Assembly: GCF_000247815.1 (NCBI RefSeq) | Contig: NC_021680.1 | Location: 682,001 to 746,000, forward strand | DNA from: Ficedula albicollis | Lineage: Eukaryota; Chordata; Aves; Passeriformes; Muscicapidae | Direction of reading: 5' to 3' | Length of the DNA: 64,000 nucleotides | Part shown: positions 48,617 to 61,560 of the stretch, one piece after another | Position numbering within the stretch: the first letter of the stretch is position 1 | How the letters are laid out: every line of letters begins with the position of its first letter | Made by a program: the position numbers and the translations under genes | The notes under the pieces: model-generated | Database searches by the model: none | What the model was told of the DNA's origin: nothing | What the model saw: the letters and a program-made list of their open reading frames with translations, nothing else

Positions 48617-49515
48617 CGGCTGGGAGCGCTCAGTGCCGGGGGGCTGGGGGGAAAGGCTTCCTGGGCAAGAGACAGAAATAGCCACCCGGAAAATTAACTC
48701 AAGGCCTTACCTTAGTGCCAACTGCGTGCTTCCATGGTACACCCAGCGACTGGCCAAAGAGACACAGGGCTCGAGTGGATGGAGGATGCCAGTGGGACTG
48801 AGGAGGAGGGATGGCTCATGCAGTGCAGACTGGCTCTGAGTGCGGGGACAGTGCCACTGTGGCCACCACAGAGGTGGCTGGGGTGGTGTGCCAATGGCCC
48901 AGGGGGCTGTGGCTTGGCCAGAGGCAGCTGCTGGTCCAACCTACCGTAAGGATCCCACAGTGGCAGCCTCCTCGCCACCCCAACTTTTGTAGTCTTTTTA
49001 AGAGGTTTCTACTGCACCTTTGCCTTTGCATCCCCCATGATCCATCCTGCAGCTGTCCCCTCGCACACCGTGCTGGTGGGGGTCCACAGCTCAGGCCCTG
49101 GAGACCCAGCAGGTTTCCCCTGGGGCCTCTCCACGAGCACCTTGTGTCTGCTGCAGTGCTGAGGCACTGTATCACCCCTTGCCTGGGAGGGACCTGGCAC
49201 CTGATCCGGGGATGCTGCCATCACAGACACCGACAGAGACCTCTGGGCCATGATTCCCTACATAACAAAACAAAGAAAACAAGAAAAATCCCCTAATGCA
49301 AAAGAAAGAAAAAGAAAATGTTTTATTTATGTATTTATTTATTTGGGACCTTTTTTTTAAGCCTATTCATTTGGGGAGTGTCATTTCTTGTCAGTGGCTC
49401 CAGCCAAGAGGCATCTTAGTAAAATGTATCTGTTTAATATATTTTTTAAAAAATGCCTTTTTTGAGCAAAAGAGCAACCAAAACCAACTGAGATTAAAAA
49501 AAAAAAAAAAAAGAA
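48617..49515 (+). other. BRINP2 3' UTR, inferred
   Basis: Sequence after the stop codon carries no frame or known repeat. It becomes A/T-rich from 49260, with AU-rich motifs at 49319-49344 and an ATTAAA-containing A run around 49493-49515 that may mark the end. The exact polyadenylation site cannot be seen. Confidence 0.45.
49319..49344 (+). promoter_or_regulatory. AU-rich element candidate in BRINP2 3' UTR
   Basis: Three ATTTA pentamers (49325, 49333, 49337; the last two overlapping) in TTTATGTATTTATTTATTT. Such clusters can recruit mRNA-destabilising or stabilising proteins such as the ELAV family, common in neuronal mRNAs. It applies only if the transcript extends this far. Confidence 0.4.
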
Positions 49516-50421
49516 AAAAGAATGAAAAGAACAGAACAGTTACTGTCATCCCTAGCCCTGGCTTTTCCTGTGCTGTATGACTCCCCTCCCTCCCTTCTTC
49601 CTGGTGGTGCTGGCACTGCTGTACTCCGTGCCTGACTGGAATATCAAGCAGTGGAGCTGCCCGGCTGTCAGATGGGAGTGCCGGGTACCCAGACAAGCAG
49701 AGCTCACTGGTCCAGTGGCTGCCCTCATTCCTTGGCCAGGGATGAGCCAGGGCGAGGAAGGAGCCGGCCCTCTGACTGCAGTATCCCACAGGGGATGCAG
49801 TATCCCAACAGAGGGGATGGTGCAGGGGTAAGGAGAGGGGTGTATCAGTGTGCAGATCTGAGCCTGCTTTCTAATCCTCCACAGCTGGCAAAACTTGTCT
49901 GCTGCAAAGGCAGTAAAAACCCAAACTCATCCATCCTGCTTCTGTCACCCGCCTCTCCTCCATCCTTGGGCTGGGCAGATAAAGAGATAAGCGGGAGGAA
50001 AATAATACCAGGAGAGATAAAGAGACCGACAAGAGGAAAATAAAACAGGGATAGATAAACCATACTTACTATTTATATTCCCTGTCTAATCTATCAATCC
50101 ATCAGGCTGGCTATTGTGGTTATAGCAGCCCTCAATCTGTCACCTAGACTTCTATTTTCCACACATCTGTCTTCCTTTGCCCACCTCTCCTCTCTTTCTC
50201 CCGGTCCTAAAGGAAAAAAAAAATCGGGCAATTAAACACACCAGGAGGAAATGTGAAGTCAAAGCCATCCTCTGGGCTCCCCAGGCAGACATCAGCCTGG
50301 GGATGGGGAGGCCATAGGCATGAAGGCCAGCAGTGCTCCTGAGCAGGCAAGGCTGCATGGAGCATTCCCAGCTAGTGAAATTATTTTGGCTTCTCCTGTA
50401 CATCTTCCATCTCATCACTTC

Positions 50422-50585
50422 TTGGTTGTCCAGAGAAGCTGTGGCTGCCCCATCCCTGGAAGTGTCCAAGGCCAGGTTGGACGATGCTTGAAGGAATTTG
50501 GTCTACTGGAAGGTGTCCCTGCCCGTGGAAGGTTAGAACAAGATGAGCTTTAAGGTGTCTTCTAACCCAAACCATTCTAGGGTTC
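50422..50585 (+). mobile_element. CR1-type LINE 3' fragment
   Basis: Contains GTCCAGAGAAGCTGTGGCTG, TCCCTGGAAGTGTCCAAGGC, CAGGTTGGACGATGCTTGAA and a terminal CCCAAACCATTCTAGGGTTC, the CR1 3' end in sense orientation. Confidence 0.92.
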
Positions 50586-53500
50586 TCCCCATCATCATGT
50601 GGGCCATGTGTCAGTCTAACATTCCTTGACTCCATCCCATCTCCTCTAGACAGAGCATTTCCTACCATGTTTTTCAGTGCCCTGAACCAGTCCCACATCC
50701 TAAACCCATCTGAACATGAATGCAAGAGCTGTTGGGATGACTGGCAGCACCTCAAGGTACCCATCAAGGAATGGACCCCGGACTTCTCTAGCATTGTGTA
50801 GGCTCCAGATGGATGCAGGTGATGCCCTAACAGTCCCACGTGTGAGGAGAGAGGTGGATGAAGGCCATTTACTTTTAATTTGATGCAAAAAATAAAAAGT
50901 GGGGAGTAGGGGGAGTCAGGCAGCTGGAAGGATGAGCCATCAGCTCTTTGCATCCTCAGCAGTTGCCCCTGGGGCTGCACTCTCCTCTCTCCACAGCCCC
51001 CAGCAAGATCCATAATCTGTTGCCAAAAAGCACCAAGTTTGGCCCAAATTGCCAGTTCGCATTAGGAATGAAGCTGTGTACGGCATTCCAAAGCTGGCAG
51101 CTGCACAGCCCTGTCTCAGCAAAAAGCACCCCACTGGGACAGGCAGACAAGGCCCTGGTCATGTACCCCCAACACCATAGGGCTGCACCCCCTCTAACTC
51201 AGTGACAGAGAAACAGAGTTGGTTCCTTGGATTTGGCTGCTAAATTGCTGTATTTTGGGAGAGAACCGCTTCCACCTCTTTTGGGGATGTGTGTGAGTTA
51301 AAGGAAGAGCAGCAGCAGCAGGAGCATGCATGCCCTGGGAGGGGACTGCCAGGCTGGGTGGGAATCTCAGCTGGAAGCAGCCAGGTCCTCCCATCCCTGC
51401 TCAGCAATTAAGGCGCTCAGTGGAGGTGATTAAAAGGATGAGGTTAATAACTGGAGGTCAGCGTTTGATTACCTTGCAGTGCTTTCCCCAGCACAGAGCA
51501 GTGCTGATGGCAGCAGGGCTGGCTGGAGAGCTGCTGCTGCACAGCACCAGCAGGATCTGGCCTCAGGATGGAAACAGCCAGTGTGACACCCTGAACCAGG
51601 AATTCAGCATCAAACACATTAGGTTTTAACAACTGGTGTGTTTGGGGTTGTCCTTTTTTAGGCTCTGTGTTTATACGAGATTTTCTGCAGTACGAAAACC
51701 AGAATATGGGCTTTAAATAACAAACTGAGCTCCTCACTTACTTGACTGCAAACACTCTGGTTCCTTCCAGACATGTTAGTTTAGCAGCTCTGTCAGGAAA
51801 AAGGATGCCAGGGAGAGGCCAGGATGTTTCACCCCCAGCCCGAGCAGCAGGATGGGGTTATCTGCACAGTTCTCCCAGGGCAGTGAGAGCTCATGGCCCC
51901 CAGGCTGGGACTGATCCTAACTCCATTTCCCATCCTGAGACAGATGGGTGATGGGCTGCAGCTGAGCAAACAGCCCACAGCTCCACCTATGTCACCTATA
52001 CCCTTTTCCCCCTCCTGTCTTCCCCCTTTCTCCATAGCACTGGCTGAGCCTCCAGCCCCGTGTGCCATGGGGTGGTGCCCTTCAGCCTCCTGGCCCAAGG
52101 GCATTTCCCAGGCTGGGCCCAAACAGCAAGGACAGTTTTTCCCATGAAGAGAAGAGCCAGCATGGAGAGAGGCTGTGAGGCTAAGTCTGCATTCTTGCTC
52201 CAGCCTGCCTCAGTTTACCCCTTGTGGCTCCCAGCTAATGCTGTGTCAGCGTGGGAGAAGAACGCGGATGCATGGGAATTAAAACATCCCAGAGGAGGAG
52301 AGAGGGCTAGGAGGGCTCCAGGTAACACTCTTCCCAGGCAGAAACTGTTTAGCTTTGCATGCAAACAGCACACTGGTGCAGATGTTGCTTTGAATCCATC
52401 CCCGTGGTCTCTGGGTTCAGGCTGCAGGACGGGCAAGAAGCGAGAATCAGACGTTTGGCTTGGCAGGAAGCTTCCTGCTGAGCGTTTAGCCCAGGGCTCC
52501 TCCAGCCCTGTTAGCCACACAGCAGGTAGCTGCCAGCAGGTCTGCTCTGTGTTTGACAGCGTTTCTGAGGGAGGCAGGAGATGCCAAGCTGCCTGTGGCA
52601 CTCTCTGCCCCAGCACGGGGCTGCTCTGGTTCCCTCCTTAAAACTCAGTTTCACCACAGGTACCAGAGGTGCTCCTGGGCACACATGGGATCACCTCTCA
52701 CTCCCCCAACTAACCCAGCAGATGGTGGGATGAATCCCAGGAAATCAGCATCCCTAAGCTGGGCAATGCTGTGGGCAGAGCTGCTCTGCCAACACATGCC
52801 CATGGAAACTTGTCATTCTCTTCACACGCCAGGCTTGTGGGTTGGTGGGGTTTGCCACCAGCTCCCCTTGCTTCCCCTGCCTCTCCAAAGCCCAGCAACA
52901 TCTGCATAGCCAAGAGGCAAACCAAAACCTCGCCGGCTCTTTTTCAGCCTCGTATTTTTGTTCTTCTTCCTCCTCCTCCTGACAAGCTCAGAAGTGCAGT
53001 CAAGGTGGCAAATTAGCACCAGAGCCTCATTAATTGGCAGGCAGGAGCCTTCTCCTGCTGTTTGGGCTGTCATCAGCTGCTTCAGCACATTTTCAGCTTC
53101 TCTCTCTTTCAGTCTGTTTTTCCCCTTCACTAGTGCTGAGCTGTTTTTCCTCTCTGCCATCTCTTTCAAAGCCATCTAGGGCTCTCATCCTCCCATGCCA
53201 TGCTCCCTGGTGTTTCCTCTCTGGAGAGAATTTACAGGGCCTGTGGTAAATGGCCTTTTCTTAAAGGAGAACGTGGGGAAAATGAACCTCCTGAAATGGT
53301 GGTGACCTCAGCTTCTTCCTCCCTCTTCCTCCTCCTCAACCTCCTTCCACAGTCTCTGAAGGAGGCAGGAGAATCAGCACAGAACAGGCAAGAGGGAGGT
53401 TTCTGCAAGCCCAGGCATACAGAAGATGTCCCAGCCACCCTCCTGTGTCCCCACTAGGAGCTCAGTGGGAACCTGGGATGACTCAAGCTGGTAGGGACCT

Positions 53501-54809
53501 CAGGAAGCTGCAGTCCCAGTTCCTCAACTCCCTTCTTCCCTCCCCACCAACTCCTCCTTAAGCAAAGATCAAAAAGGATAAGCTCACCCACCCGACCCCA
53601 CTGCCTGCACCAGCCCTTGGAGTGCCCTCAGCTGCTCCTCAGCTCTTAAGGAGAACCTGGACACCTCTTTAGATATCATCAAATAAAGTCTCTTCACTGC
53701 AGCGCATTCTGCAAGTGGAAAACTTTGCAGAGGACCAGGGATGACGATGGCAAATTGCTTTCTCCTCCCTGAGCTCACAGCTGGGAGCTGCTGCTGCCAG
53801 CAGCAACATCCCCACCCATTAAATACGGGCGCCCTGCTCTGGGGTGTCAGCACAGCCAGTGTAAATCAGCCCTGCTGGAGCCAGGGACACAGCTGGTCCA
53901 CAGCCAGGAGCCTGGCTGGAGGATTTACCTCATCCACTGACCCTGACCCCTGCCTGGGATAGAGCTCCCCTGGGACCCTCAGAGCGGCCCCAGGACAGTG
54001 CTTCCACAGGACCTCTGAGCTGTGCTCCTGGGCCAAGGGCTGAGACAGTCAAATTTTGGGATGGGATGAAATTTGGAGGGATTTTCCTGTAGGGTGGAAT
54101 AAAATCCAAAAAAATCTGCAAGACATACCTTTTGCTCCTACTGCATATGCCAGGAGTGGAGACTGACTGGATGGAAAGAAAGAAGGAGAAGAATCACTCA
54201 AATTATTTTTAAAAGTGCTATCCCAGCCTACAGGCATCCTCTTCTCTGCACACAAGCCCTCCAGGGATATGCAAACCCTCCCAGCCCATCTGCCTCAAAA
54301 ATCAGCAGTAGTTGCAACATCAAGCTACCACCCTCCAGCTTTTCCCTTAAAGTGATTCCCTGCAATGGTTCCTCATCCTTTCCTTGCCCCTGGTGGTATC
54401 GATCCGCTCAGAAAGATGGGAATTGAAGGAAATAAAGGGTCTCAAGGGCCTATTTCTCCACCTGTAGCCCATTTTATCACTGGGAGAGCCCCCACCAGGA
54501 GGATTTATTTCCCCCCTTGTTTTCCCAAGCTAGTTTCTATGGTTGTTTCACCAACATAACAGTAAAAAAAAAATGTGGCACATAAACCACGCCAAATAGT
54601 GTCCAGGGATGTGATATCCTATAAGTACCAGGAGGCTGCTGGGAGAAGAGTGTTGTTTGGATTGGGCCTGCTCCATTCAAGTCATCTCCTCATTGGCCAT
54701 AGATCAGAGGGCTCTTCCAAAGTCCACGAAATTCTGCTGAAAAGAGATTCCTTCTCTCCTGAGACTTGGCAGTGGTGTTGGGAGCAGCACTCTCAGAAAG
54801 GCTCCTGGG

Positions 54810-55015
54810 GGAACAGAATCAGCAATTACCCAAATTAGTTTCTAATAGCTTTTATCTCCTAATTTCTACTTCGTCAAGTGCTAAAATCCATTAATAATCA
54901 AGAGACCATGTGAAAAAACATTTAACATCCCAGCTGCCAAGAGCTCCCACCCTGCCACACTCCAACATAGTTACAGAAGAGGAGAAAAAAATATAAAGTA
55001 TTATTTTCAAATCTT
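54810..55015. promoter_or_regulatory. AT-rich unique block, candidate conserved non-coding element
   Basis: Unique sequence with CAATTACCCAAATTAGTTTC and AAATCCATTAATAATCAAGA, rich in homeodomain-type cores, about 6 kb downstream of BRINP2. Confidence 0.3.
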
Positions 55016-55788
55016 AAACCCAACTCTCCAGTTAAACTGTCTCCTGCTTTTGCTGATCAGCAGGATAAGGGGACAAATTCATGTATGGAGCAGTAGATCC
55101 TGAACCTCCCATCTTGCTCCTCTCCTGCCCTTGCTGGACAAAGGTTCCCCACGTGCCTTGTCCCTGTGTTGGTTCCTTCCTAGAGGGACCCAAAGATTGG
55201 TGGCCAAGGTTTGTAACTCCCCTGATCCAGCCTGTACCTGGTGCTTCCCATCCAGAAGAAGGCAGGGTGCTGTCTTCCATGAGATGGGCATGTCCATACA
55301 GTCCTCCATGGGTTGAGGTGGATCCTTACCACCCCAGGGCTGGTCCCTTGCACTCTTCAATAGCTCTGCCAAAATACTGCAGCCCTTCATTCCACTCCCA
55401 CCCCCTGTAAGTCTCTCAGCTTTATTCATTCCTTATCTTGGCCCGGCAGAGCCGACCTCAGCCCTCCAGCCACGACTCTCTTTGCTCAGGTGGAAATCCA
55501 CCCTACAGCTCTCCTCGCTCAGGTGGAAGCCCACCCCCACCTTGCTCCAATTTGCATCATCACCCCTCTTCTAATCACCTGTTTGAACAGTTTAATGAGC
55601 TTCTAATAAAATACTGCATTTCTGAAGCTCCCTGTGATGGAATAATTCCCCTCGGCATCCCCAGAGGAACGCACGCTACTGTTGCACAGCATCACCCGTG
55701 GCTTTTTCTCTGTGTCTGGGCTGCTTCCCCAGCAGCAGCACCCCTGGAAAGAGGAGAGAAATACAGCCCTGCATCCAGGCCAGAGGTT

Positions 55789-55802
55789 GTTGCCTGAGCA
55801 AC
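55789..55802. promoter_or_regulatory. RFX X-box-like palindrome
   Basis: GTTGCCTGAGCAAC retains both half-sites of an X-box, 7 kb downstream of the BRINP2 stop codon. The weakest of the four motifs because the centre departs from CCATGG. Confidence 0.25.
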
Positions 55803-57159
55803 GACAGAGGTGGGCACAAGGATCCAGGGAGGCACAGCCAGAGGTGAACTTTGGCCATTATTGCCAGAGGGTTCGCTGTGGGGAAAAAAAAAAAAAAATG
55901 GGAGCGAGGAAGGAATTGCATGTTGCTGCATGAATAGGCTGTGGGACCTGCTGGGAGCAGGGAGGATGGGGGAGGCATGGGAAGGCTGAGCAGGGTCAGT
56001 GCCTGCAGCACCCCCATCCCAGCGGGGTGGCTGTGGGGTGGTGTTGGGGGACACAGTCTCAGGTGGATGTGGGACAGCCTGGTTTAAAAAACACTGTTGT
56101 CCAACGTCCCCTGGCCTCACCACATTTCCCCTTCTTCTCTTGCCAAGAGGATGGTGACCTGAAGAAGGAAATTGAAATGCTTTTCTTAGCAGCTTAACCA
56201 TTGCTCAGAGGCAGAATCAAGAGTTATTGAGCTGGTACAGCAAACCCAGTATCCCCACAGAACCAGTAATTCCTCATTTCCACCTGACTGGACATCCATC
56301 AGGCTGCCCAAGGCCTGATGGGCACCTGCAGACCTATCCTGAGCTCGTACACCTCAAACAGCCCAGGTTCAGGAGTTGGCCTCACAGAGGTGAGCAGATT
56401 GCAGTGGCATATGACCACCTTGGGGCTGGACCCCTGCCAGCCAGGATCTGGACTTGGTTAGGACATCAGTCCCTTAGTGACCTTCCTGGTAAAGACTGGG
56501 ACGTGCGCATTCATCCCCTGCTTCCTTCTCCAGCTCTCAGCAAGGCTCAGCATCTGGTTATGGATTTATTTGTGTTTTGCTGTTGGCTCACACATCATTA
56601 AAGAGCTGCTGTGATGTTGGCTTAGGACCTGCAGGCTCTGGGCACTCCTGAGCCACCCATTGGCAGCTGCTCTGTGGGCACATCCATGCATGGACTTAAT
56701 AGATATGGACTCCACCACGGAAATCCCTCTGGGACATCCCTAGGGATGCACAACATCACCCAGGAGCAAACCCCTGCACAGGCTTTCCTACGAGGTGGTG
56801 GAATCCTTGTCATCTAATTAGGAGGTGATGGGATGCTGGGATGGGATCTGAATGCTTTCCAGGGTTTTGCCTTGACCAAAAGAGAGTTGCTGGGGGTGGG
56901 GTGTAGTAAGGTCACAAACTGAAATATATCCAGACACATACAGTACATAAAACTACAGTCTGTTTCCCCTCTAATTGGTAATAAATGTAAATGTTTAGTT
57001 ATGCCTGGCTTGGGAGCTATGAAAAACACATCTGGCTGGCTGGTTTTCCTGCCTGCCATCTGTAGCCAAAGGGAAAAGCAAGAGGCGCATGTGTGAGCAC
57101 CTGAGGAAGGCAGCAGCAGCAGAGAGGAAGTGGGAGCAGGGGAGAGGAGGAGGAGGAGG

Positions 57160-57278
57160 ATTGCTGGAAAGATTGGCATCAGAGGGTGGTCTCTGGCCCC
57201 AGCTTTTCTCTGGGATGATTGCTGGAACAGATTGGCATCAGAGGGTGGTCTCTGGCCCCAGCTTTTCTCTGCTCATGG
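57160..57278. repeat. Two-copy tandem repeat, period about 58 bp
   Basis: GATTGCTGGAA(A/CA)GATTGGCATCAGAGGGTGGT through CAGCTTTTCTCTG occurs twice in succession with a one-base indel. Confidence 0.88.
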
Positions 57279-59184
57279 GGACCTCCAGGTAATTCATCTG
57301 CTTGGTTCTTGCTCCTCTCCCAGGTAATGCAACCCACAAAGGAATGGCTCATGCCTTCCAGAGCTGCTGACACAGAATTCCCTGGCACTGAGGGGAGAAA
57401 CAAAGCCGGAAAGTCCCAGGAGGTCTCCTCCTGGCCATTAATTACCGTTAACCAGAAGCTCTGATCTGATCAAACCTTGAGCAGCGCTTTATGCATCCCT
57501 TCATGCAACTAAAAGCCTTTACAGCTGAAACAGCCAGACCACTGCTGGCAAGGAAGGGATGTTCTGTCCTCCCTGCCCCTGTCCCAGAGCTGTCCTTATG
57601 TCCGTAACACCTGACTTGCAGCACCATCCCCACCAGTTAAAGACTGGGAGGAAACCACTGACCTAAAGAAGAAAATGCAGCCCCTTTCCAGTTCTAAAAA
57701 CTTTCTCAGTGCCAGGTCCCCAGGGCTGGGGAAGTTTGGAGAGCTGAAAAAGCTAATGAGTACAGAAAAACAGGTCTGGTACAGAATTAAGCACAGGGGG
57801 AAGCACAGATTCCCCCCCTCCAATGCACCTGGTTTCCTCTCCCTGAAACTGCTCCAGCCTCACAGCAATGCCATCACCACCATTGCTTGCTGGACTCACA
57901 CCTGCCCCATCCCAGCTGGAGTTCTGGCCCCCGGCAGCCTTCCTCCTCCTCCTCCTCTGCCCGCCTGGTTCGCTCTTATTCTGGCAGCACCGCCTCTTAC
58001 TTTGAAGCAGGCTTTTCTTGGAGAAGCAGCTTCGCTTCCCAGACCGTCCCCAAAGAGCCTGCGAGTGCTCGCTCTCTCTGGTCCCTCCTCCTGCCTTGAT
58101 CAAGGCTGAAGGCTGAAATCCAAGAGCATTGATCAAAGCGGCTTCTTCGGGCGAGATTCGCTGGCAAGGAAAAGCAACAGTTGTTGAGGAGCTGCTCCAA
58201 GGGGCCAGCGGCTCCCTGCCAGGAAGGAGGTGGTAGCGCTGGGTAGGAGGTGAGAAGGACTTCATGGCACCCAGGGCAGTGCAGTGAAGGGTAAGACTGC
58301 AGGCTGCCACAGGAGAGAGGGGTGCTGCCTGCTCCCAAGGCGTTTGGGACCGGGCAGCAGGCAGGTATCCTGATTCTGAGCTCTCCTAGGCAAAGGTGCA
58401 ACTCTACTACGCGCGGCTGGGACAGAGATGAGGAACGCCTGGGCACGGTGTGCCGTGCCCAAGGTCTTTCGCCTTGACACAAAAGCCCCCCCATTCCTGG
58501 GCCAGCCCTAAAGCAGTTTGGACTCCGCAAAGCGCCTTGAAGAGCAGAGGGCTGGCAGACCCAGCCAGCAGCCCCTGGTTCAGTGCCGAGCCGTGGGGCT
58601 GGGCGCCAGGTGCTCATGCCAAGGTGAACGCGGAGAGATCAGGCGGCCAGATGGCATCCTCCCACAAAAACAGGCACGGGACACGAAACAGCTCATCTGC
58701 CATGGAGGGCTGAAGCCGCCCGATGCGGCTGGTGGCTGCCCTGAGGGAGGTGTCCCAGGAGGGGAGGGGGCAGCAGGAGCAGGGGTAAAGCCCTGTGTAA
58801 CTCAACCAAATCCATCTGCAGTCCCCTAGCAAAACACACACCCTTCAAAACACTGGCACAGGCCCTCCCGGGAGGCCACGCTGGCCCCCAGTTACTGGGG
58901 ACACCCACCTTGGTCACTGCTGCCGAGCTGGCAGGCAGCGGGGGCCACACCTCCTTATTGCCTGGTGGAACGAATCCCATCAGCTCCGGCTCTCAGAGCT
59001 GGTGCACCCAGGTCTCCAAGGTCAGGCCATCAACAGGTGCAATTCCATGAGATTTACACCAGCCACAAAGCCCATCCGTCTGTGGGAAATGGTCAGATGT
59101 GGCTGGTGTGGGAGAAAAGGCCAGCAGTGACATTGGCACACTACTCCTGGCAGCCTCCAAGCTGCTGCAGCAGCTGCCTTTGAG

Positions 59185-59345
59185 CACTTTTCATCTAATT
59201 CAATGAAAATGAGATGTTCGAGTGAATGAAGATAATTTAATAATGAATAGCTCCAACTTATCGGAGAAGCTCTCCATCCCTGCCTGACAGTCGCTGCCTC
59301 TAAGTGCAGTTTAATAAGGGAATCACCATCACTCAGCCCTGTGGT
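59185..59345. promoter_or_regulatory. AT-rich unique block, candidate conserved non-coding element
   Basis: Unique stretch with CATCTAATTCAATGAAAATG, GATAATTTAATAATGAATAG and GTGCAGTTTAATAAGG. Non-repetitive and non-coding. Confidence 0.25.
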
Positions 59346-59360
59346 AGCAAATCAACATTT

Positions 59361-59566
59361 TGTTACTCAGGGAAAAGGCTCTGCACTTCCCTAAAGGGTG
59401 AAGCTATTTCTCAGGGAGCCTAAAGTCTGTTGGGCTTTAAATGGGATTAAAAAAAAAAAAAAAAAAAAAAAAAAGAAGGGTGTTACTCAGGGAAAAGGCT
59501 CTGCACTTCCCTAAAGGGTGAAGCTATTTCTCAGGGAGCCTAAAGTCTGTTGGGCTTTAAATGGGA

Positions 59567-59594
<28 letters not shown>
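59361..59594. repeat. Two-copy tandem repeat, period 120 bp, with poly-A
   Basis: TGTTACTCAGGGAAAAGGCT through TTTAAATGGGATT plus a poly-A run occurs at 59361 and again at 59481, apparently without mismatches in the unique part. The joint is the homopolymer, a common place for assembly duplication. Confidence 0.92.
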
Positions 59595-59597
<3 letters not shown>

Positions 59598-60769
59598 GAG
59601 GAAAATAATGAACCAGCAAAGCAGCCCATCTTCAGAGGCAAAATGTAATTAATAATAAAAAGCCAGTTTGAAGAAGGCTGTAAGTCATCACAAGCAGCAG
59701 CCAACACTGCAAGTGAAAGCAATGCTGCAGAGCCTGTGAGCAGGGACACAGGGGGTCCTGAGGCTGCACTGAGCCAGATGTCTCAGGAAGACATTTTAAT
59801 CCATCAGGGTGCTGCTTTTTTCAGCCAAGACTAAGATATCTCTGCTCCTTGCTGTCCTCCCCGGCTGCTTCCATGGCTGGGACAGGGAAGCATCATCCAG
59901 CTGTTGCAGCCCAGCCACCCTGTGCCAGCTCTGGGGTTATGCTCCCAGCCTCCAACACCGCAGAGAAGTGCTGCCGGTCATCTCCACCCAAAATCACTCT
60001 GTGCACTCAGAAAATGCCCGCAGAATGTCTTAGGTGGAGATGGATTGCGCTGGGAAGCATCCCTGCAATGATAACGGGATAACACAGGTCTCACCAGCCG
60101 GGCAGGCAGCCTTGGGTCCTCATCCTGCTGCTCGACAGCAGGCAGCCCTCCTCCATGCTGGGGACATTCCACCGGCGAGTTATTTGCTCAAGGCACGGCT
60201 CTGCATCCTCCCCAGCATCGATCCAGGCAGGCAGGGGCTGCATCCCGCCCAGCGCTGCCTGCTCTGCGCGGGCAGAGGGAGGTGCGGAGGCAGGGGATGC
60301 CAGGCCCTGCGGATTCCTGCTGACACCTGCCAGCACTGAGTGCTCAATTATTAATTGCGTTTCCAGTAGCAATTGTTGCTCGTGCCGATGGAGTTGGACT
60401 AGACATCACAAGCAATTAGCAGACCCTCTGCTGGCGCCCGGCCCTGCCTGCTCGACGCCCTGCTCACGTCCTCCGCGGCTGCGGCGCCGGGAAGGAGGAA
60501 CCATTTCCAGCTCTGCTCGGAGCTGCCACGCTCCCAGTCTGTGCACGGCGGGCACAGGGGCCAGCCCCGCCGTGGTGCTGGCACCGTCCCCTCCTGCAGC
60601 CGGGTGAGGAGGGCGCGGGGGGCATTGGCTGCCATCGATGGCCGCCCCTTGGAGGCACCAGGTGTCCTGGGCAAGCAAAGCCACGAGCAGGAGAGGTGGG
60701 AGCTACGGCAGAGGAGCCAGCCCCGAACCCAGTCCCAGGCAGAGTGATCTCAGGGCCAAGCTCACCTCT

Positions 60770-61140
60770 GCCATGGGCTCACGTGTTCAATCAAATTGAT
60801 TTTTATCATAACCAAAGTGACTGGTCAGTGGAGTCCAAGTGGGCTTTTCCTACTCATTGAAACCGTTTCATAGCTCAATTTTGGGAGCTTATTTTCCACT
60901 TCATTGAGTGCCATGTTACTGCAAATGACTATATTCCTTGGTTGGTGTGATGGAAAATACAGCTGTAAATGCTTTCTGCTTCATTTGGGTAAAGAGCTCC
61001 AGATAGGACTAAGTATAAAGAGAATTTAAATGCCCGACTTCATTAAAAAAGTTGTTTCCCATTCTCTTTCTTCCTGAAAATACAAGGCTGCTAGCGGAGA
61101 GAGCAAAAGAAGGCTTTAAAATTGCATCAGTGTCATGCTA
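60770..61140. promoter_or_regulatory. AT-rich unique block, candidate conserved non-coding element
   Basis: A long unique block with TTCAATCAAATTGATTTTTA, GAAACCGTTTCATAGC and AAATGACTATATTCCTTGGT, including the palindrome GAAACCGTTTC. Bordered by GC-rich DNA. One of the more enhancer-like stretches downstream of BRINP2. Confidence 0.35.
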
Positions 61141-61309
61141 ACCCAGATCACTCCCCACCCGTGACTGATACCACACGTCTGCCAGGATCTTCAGCTCTGG
61201 AGGTTTAGAAGAGTGGGAAGATGAGGGCAGGGGATGGGATGCCCGGTGCTGAAGCCCAGGGTCATGCCATGCTCATCTGTTTACCTCCACGACTACATCT
61301 GTGATTCCA

Positions 61310-61560
61310 TTCCTTTCAGGCAGTTGTAGAGAGCAACATGGTGCCTCCTGAGCCTCCTTTTCTCTCACCCAGCTCCATCAGCCACAAGGATTGCACTCCA
61401 AGCCCTTGTCCAGCTCTGTTGCCCTCCTCTGAACATGTTCCAGTGCCTCAAAATCTTTCTTGTAGCAAGGGACCCAAAACCCAACATAGGATTTGAGGTG
61501 CCTCAGCAGTGCCAAGTACAGGAATGAAGCGCTACATCTTCCCACAGCCATAAGCCCTCC
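61310..61560 (-). mobile_element. CR1-type LINE fragment
   Basis: Antisense CR1 text: GAGCCTCCTTTTCTCTCACC, CAGCTCTGTTGCCCTCCTCT, GAACATGTTCCAGTGCCTCA, ATCTTTCTTGTAGCAAGGGA and CCCAAAACCCAACATAGGAT. More diverged than the other copies. Confidence 0.85.
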
